64,000 bases of DNA from contig SUVS01000001.1 in NCBI GenBank assembly GCA_015061885.1, forward strand, positions 1 to 64,000, written 5' to 3'. The notes below the pieces were generated by a model, which was given only the letters and a program-made list of their open reading frames with translations, did no database searches and was not told the origin of the DNA. How positions within the stretch are numbered: position 1 is the first letter of the stretch; every line of letters starts with the position of its first letter. The translations under genes were made by a program, and so were the position numbers. Origin of the DNA: Lentisphaerota bacterium (GTDB taxonomy: Bacteria > Verrucomicrobiota > Lentisphaeria > Victivallales > Victivallaceae). Positions 60,881 to 64,000 of the stretch are shown here, piece after piece.

Positions 60881-62275
60881 TCAAATCCAGGCAAAGCGTT
60901 TGGCTATACCGATCACCCAGATCAGCAGTATCACCGCCGGTAATACCCATTTGCAGTAGCAAAACAGCCATGTCGGAAATTGCCAGCCTTTGCCGGTATT
61001 GATCTCTTGCAGGAAGTTTTCTTTCCCCCAGCCGTAACGGCTTACGCAGAACAATGCAACATAGAATGCCCCCAGCGGCAGCAGATTATCGCTGATGATA
61101 AAATCTTCCAGATCAAGCACTGAACTGCCTTTGCCGAAAGGCTGGAAACTTTTCCAGATATTGAATCCGAAAATACACGGCAGGGAAAGCACTGTCAATA
61201 TTGCCGTAAAGACCGTACAGGAGCGTTTACGGCTCCAGTGCCATTGATCCATACCGAAGGATACAAGATTTTCAAACACCGCAATCAAGGTGGAAACAGC
61301 CGCTATCGATAGGAATACGAAGAATAAAGCTCCCCAGAATATACCATATTGCATATTGGCAAACACATTGGGTAAGGTTATGAAAATCAGCGGCGGCCCT
61401 GCGTTGGGGTTGATGCTGAAAGCTGCACATGCCGGAAAGATTATCAAGCCGGAAAAAACCGCAACCATTGTATCCAGCGATATTATCCACACGCCTTCAT
61501 TGGCAAGCGACCGTTCGCGGGGCATGTAACTGCCGCAGACTGCCATACTGCCTACGCCCAGACTCAAGGTGAAAAACGCTTGAGCCATAGCCGCATGTAC
61601 CGTATTGAGAATACCGTCGCCAACAAATTTCTGCCAATCCGGTTTCAGGAAAAAACTGACTCCCTGTATTGCATTGGGCAGACGCAACGCGTGAATGACC
61701 AATACGATAAGCAGCAGAAACAGCCCTGTCATCATTATTTTTATGGATTTTTCAATGGTTTTGCGTACTCCGCCCATGCAAACCAATGTGGTGATCGCTA
61801 CGCTGACGAGTAATCCAACTGTCTGGAGCATCGGACTTGCAAGCAGATTTTCAAAAATTTTTGCACTGTCTGCGGTGGAGACAACCGCGGTCATCCGCCC
61901 TGTGATATATCCGGCGGCGTAAATCAGCAGCCAGCCGGTTATAACTGTATAAAACATCAGCAATATCAAATTCCCGGTAAAAAGCCAGTAAACCGGTTTA
62001 TGCCATTTGAATTTGCTTTGCGGCGACTGCAGATTGCGGAATGCTCCGGGAAATGTACTGCGTCCGGCTCTGCCGACTGCCAATTCCATAAGCATTACAG
62101 GAAATCCGAGTATTGCCAGAAAAAGCAAATAAAGCAGAACAAAAAATCCGCCGCCGTATTCACCGGCTATATAGGAAAAACGCCATACATTACCCAATCC
62201 GATAGCACAACCGGCACTCATTAAAATAAATCCTGCTCTTGAGGCGAACTGTTCGCGGGCGGATGGCTGCTGCAT
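60881..62275 (-). CDS. Sodium-dependent NSS/SNF family transporter
   Basis: The 464-residue protein has the LeuT-like pattern: helix 1 with GCAIGLGNVWRFSYIAGEYGGG (sodium and substrate site), MELAVGRAGRSTFPGAFR, and about 11-12 helices in all. It probably takes up an amino acid with Na+. AGGAG precedes the start. It lies 30 nt after the acyl-CoA synthetase gene on the same strand, and is convergent with the YeeE-like pair. Confidence 0.93.
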   Translation of the reverse strand: MQQPSAREQFASRAGFILMSAGCAIGLGNVWRFSYIAGEYGGGFFVLLYLLFLAILGFPVMLMELAVGRAGRSTFPGAFRNLQSPQSKFKWHKPVYWLFTGNLILLMFYTVITGWLLIYAAGYITGRMTAVVSTADSAKIFENLLASPMLQTVGLLVSVAITTLVCMGGVRKTIEKSIKIMMTGLFLLLIVLVIHALRLPNAIQGVSFFLKPDWQKFVGDGILNTVHAAMAQAFFTLSLGVGSMAVCGSYMPRERSLANEGVWIISLDTMVAVFSGLIIFPACAAFSINPNAGPPLIFITLPNVFANMQYGIFWGALFFVFLSIAAVSTLIAVFENLVSFGMDQWHWSRKRSCTVFTAILTVLSLPCIFGFNIWKSFQPFGKGSSVLDLEDFIISDNLLPLGAFYVALFCVSRYGWGKENFLQEINTGKGWQFPTWLFCYCKWVLPAVILLIWVIGIAKRFAWI

Positions 62276-62305
62276 TTTTCAACTCCTGCTGTGGTTGGTG
62301 AAAGT

Positions 62306-63943
62306 TCAGTTTATTTCGTTCTGCTGTGCCACCAGAAGCGATGCACCGTATTTTTTACGCAAAACGGGTTTTTCGATCTTACCGGTCGGATTACGCGGCA
62401 CTTCCGCAAAAATGATTTTGCGGGGACGCTGATAACGCGGCATATCCAGACAGAAGTTGTTGACTTCTTCTTCGGTCAGAGTCATGTCGGGTTTGACCTC
62501 GATGATTGCCGCCGCAATTTCGCCCAGACGCGGTTCGGGCAAACCGATTACAGCCACATCTTTTATGGCGTTGTGCCGCCGCAGGAAATCTTCGATCTGC
62601 ACCGGGTAAAGGTTTTCTCCGCCGGTGATGATAACATCTTTTTTACGGTCAACCAGATAGATGAAGCCTTCTTCATCTTCTTTTGCCATGTCGCCGGTAA
62701 AAAGCCAGCCGTCGTCTGAAAGCACTTCGCGGGTGGCTTTTTCGTCTTTGTAATAACGCAGCATTACACCGTCGCCTTTTACTGCAAGTTCGCCGACTTC
62801 TCCGCGGGGAACCGGTTGGCGGTTGGTATCTACGATCATGGTCTGCCAGTTGTAACCGGCTTTGCCGATAGCACCTACATGGTCGATATTTTCCATACCC
62901 AGATGCACGGCACCGGGGCCGATGGATTCACTCAAACCATAGTTGGTATCATAAGCGTGATGCGGGAAAACACTCTTCCAGCGTTTGATAAGGCTCGGCG
63001 GTACCGGTTGAGCCCCGATGTGCATAAGCCGCCACTGGTCAAGCTGATAATCACTCAATTTGATTTCGCCGCGTTCAATGGCGTCAAGAATATCCTGTGC
63101 CCACGGCACCAGCAGCCAGACCACGGTACATTTTTCTTCGGATACCGCACGGATGATCCATTCCGGCTGGATACCTTTGAGCAGCACTGCTTTGCCGCCA
63201 ACTAAAAAACTGCCGAACCAGTGCATTTTTGCCCCGGTGTGATACAACGGCGGTATGCAGAGAAAGTTGTCATCTCTGGTTTGTTTATGATGTTGCTGTT
63301 CTACAATACAGGCGTGCATCAAACTGCGGTGATTGTGAACGATCGCTTTGGGAAAACCGGTAGTTCCGCTGGAAAAATATATCGCCGCTTCGTCGTCTTC
63401 ATTTATATGGATTGCCGGAGCTTTGTTTGAACAGTAACCCGCCAGCGAATACGGTTCGGCAAAGCTCGGACAGTCTTCGCCGATGTAAAGCAGAGTTTTG
63501 ACCCGCGGAATACGGTCGCAAATAGCTTCAACCCGACCGGTGAAAGCCGGCCCGAATACCAGACAGTCCACATCCGCGAGTTCCAGACAATATTTGATTT
63601 CATCAGATGAATAACGGAAATTCAGCGGTACAGCCATTGCACCGCTTTTGAGAATACCAAAGTAAATAGGCAGCCATTCAAGGCAGTTCATCAGCAATAT
63701 GGCAACTTTTTTGCCTTTGCCGATGTTGCGGGATAAAAGAAAGTTTGCCATGGAATTGGCTTTTTGCTCAAACTCATTCCAGGTCATTTCACTGCGGAAC
63801 GATGCGGCATTGTTGGATTCTATCAGAGAGTATTCCCGCCAGGTTGTATGGCGTTTTTCCAGTTCCTGCGGATTTATTTCGACTAATGCTACATCGTTGC
63901 CGTAAAGCTGGGCATTACGGGTAAGTATTTCGGTTATTGGCAT
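62306..63943 (-). CDS. AMP-forming acyl-CoA synthetase
   Basis: The 545-residue enzyme activates a carboxylic acid to acyl-AMP and then acyl-CoA. The P-loop YFSSGTTGFPKAIVHNH (about 186-202), DTNYGLSESIGPG (A5 motif), GWLFTGDMAKEDEEGFIYLVDR (A7/A8) and PRNPTGKIEKPVLR with the catalytic Lys are all present. The N-terminus has an unusual 40-residue insert with TTWREYSLIESNNA. The fatty or aromatic acid used is unknown. AAGGATAAAG lies ahead of the ATG. The sodium symporter gene follows. Confidence 0.92.
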   Translation of the reverse strand: MPITEILTRNAQLYGNDVALVEINPQELEKRHTTWREYSLIESNNAASFRSEMTWNEFEQKANSMANFLLSRNIGKGKKVAILLMNCLEWLPIYFGILKSGAMAVPLNFRYSSDEIKYCLELADVDCLVFGPAFTGRVEAICDRIPRVKTLLYIGEDCPSFAEPYSLAGYCSNKAPAIHINEDDEAAIYFSSGTTGFPKAIVHNHRSLMHACIVEQQHHKQTRDDNFLCIPPLYHTGAKMHWFGSFLVGGKAVLLKGIQPEWIIRAVSEEKCTVVWLLVPWAQDILDAIERGEIKLSDYQLDQWRLMHIGAQPVPPSLIKRWKSVFPHHAYDTNYGLSESIGPGAVHLGMENIDHVGAIGKAGYNWQTMIVDTNRQPVPRGEVGELAVKGDGVMLRYYKDEKATREVLSDDGWLFTGDMAKEDEEGFIYLVDRKKDVIITGGENLYPVQIEDFLRRHNAIKDVAVIGLPEPRLGEIAAAIIEVKPDMTLTEEEVNNFCLDMPRYQRPRKIIFAEVPRNPTGKIEKPVLRKKYGASLLVAQQNEIN

Positions 63944-64000
63944 GATCTTTATCCTTAAACAATGTTTGATTGATTATTTTCAGCGGTTTTTCCTGATGAT

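Overview
The window looks like a piece of chromosome from a Lentisphaerae/Victivallales-type bacterium (PVC group). This is inferred from content, not from a search. The clues are a pseudopilin with the stereotyped N-terminus seen in large numbers in Victivallis and Lentisphaera; DUF4838, GHL6 and sialate-esterase type sugar genes; and a strictly fermentative energy set of PFOR, a trimeric [FeFe] hydrogenase, Pta and AckA. Heptosyltransferase and lipoproteins indicate an outer membrane. No tRNA, rRNA, CRISPR array, transposase or prophage gene was seen.

Layout. 1-10,900: a GH20-like glycosidase/TSCPD/BASS transporter operon, cysK, an unknown membrane protein, a sodium:solute symporter, a kinase-like protein lacking the usual catalytic Asp, two AraC-type regulators and a sugar acetyltransferase. 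10,900-19,760: a carbohydrate island (pseudopilin, alginate-lyase-like protein, secreted DUF4838 protein, GHL6 glycosidase, sialate-esterase-like protein), with an AraC gene divergent from it. 20,100-29,080: the hydrogen-producing core, nifJ and the rex-hydC-hydB-hydA operon. 29,255-32,350: a secreted GH16 enzyme. 32,400-45,355: an ABC exporter behind a 164-bp inverted-repeat element, YjbQ, a ClC channel, two unknown cysteine-motif proteins, an RNB exonuclease, an LCAT-like lipoprotein and a predicted CAT-fold acyltransferase. 45,400-51,240: HU, then a tight run hisS-adk-map-infA-ackA-pta. 51,350-52,780: arsR and a zinc-type CDF exporter with the second copy of the inverted-repeat element between them. 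52,800-58,080: an SGNH protein, a creatininase-like amidohydrolase, a heptosyltransferase, an unknown membrane protein and ffh. 58,200-63,950: hexose-6-phosphate mutarotase, a DnaQ-type exonuclease, a split YeeE/YedE-like transporter, an NSS symporter and an acyl-CoA synthetase.

How the genes work together. Glycosidases and sodium-coupled carriers supply sugars and acids. Pyruvate is oxidised by NifJ to acetyl-CoA and reduced ferredoxin. HydABC probably combines ferredoxin and NADH electrons to make H2, under the NADH sensor Rex encoded first in its operon. Pta and AckA convert acetyl-CoA to acetate and ATP.

Promoters can be read as sigma-70 types, TTGAMW-16/17-TATATT or TTGMMW-17-TATAAT/TAAATT/TACATT. 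Strong hairpin terminators close the nifJ, hydA, GH16, pta/CDF and lipoprotein/RNase ends. The least explained items are the dispersed inverted-repeat element, an AT-rich decamer repeat, the paired ATTGCAA palindromes next to the AraC gene, the C-terminal domain of HydA, and the two cysteine-motif membrane proteins at 36,819-40,201.
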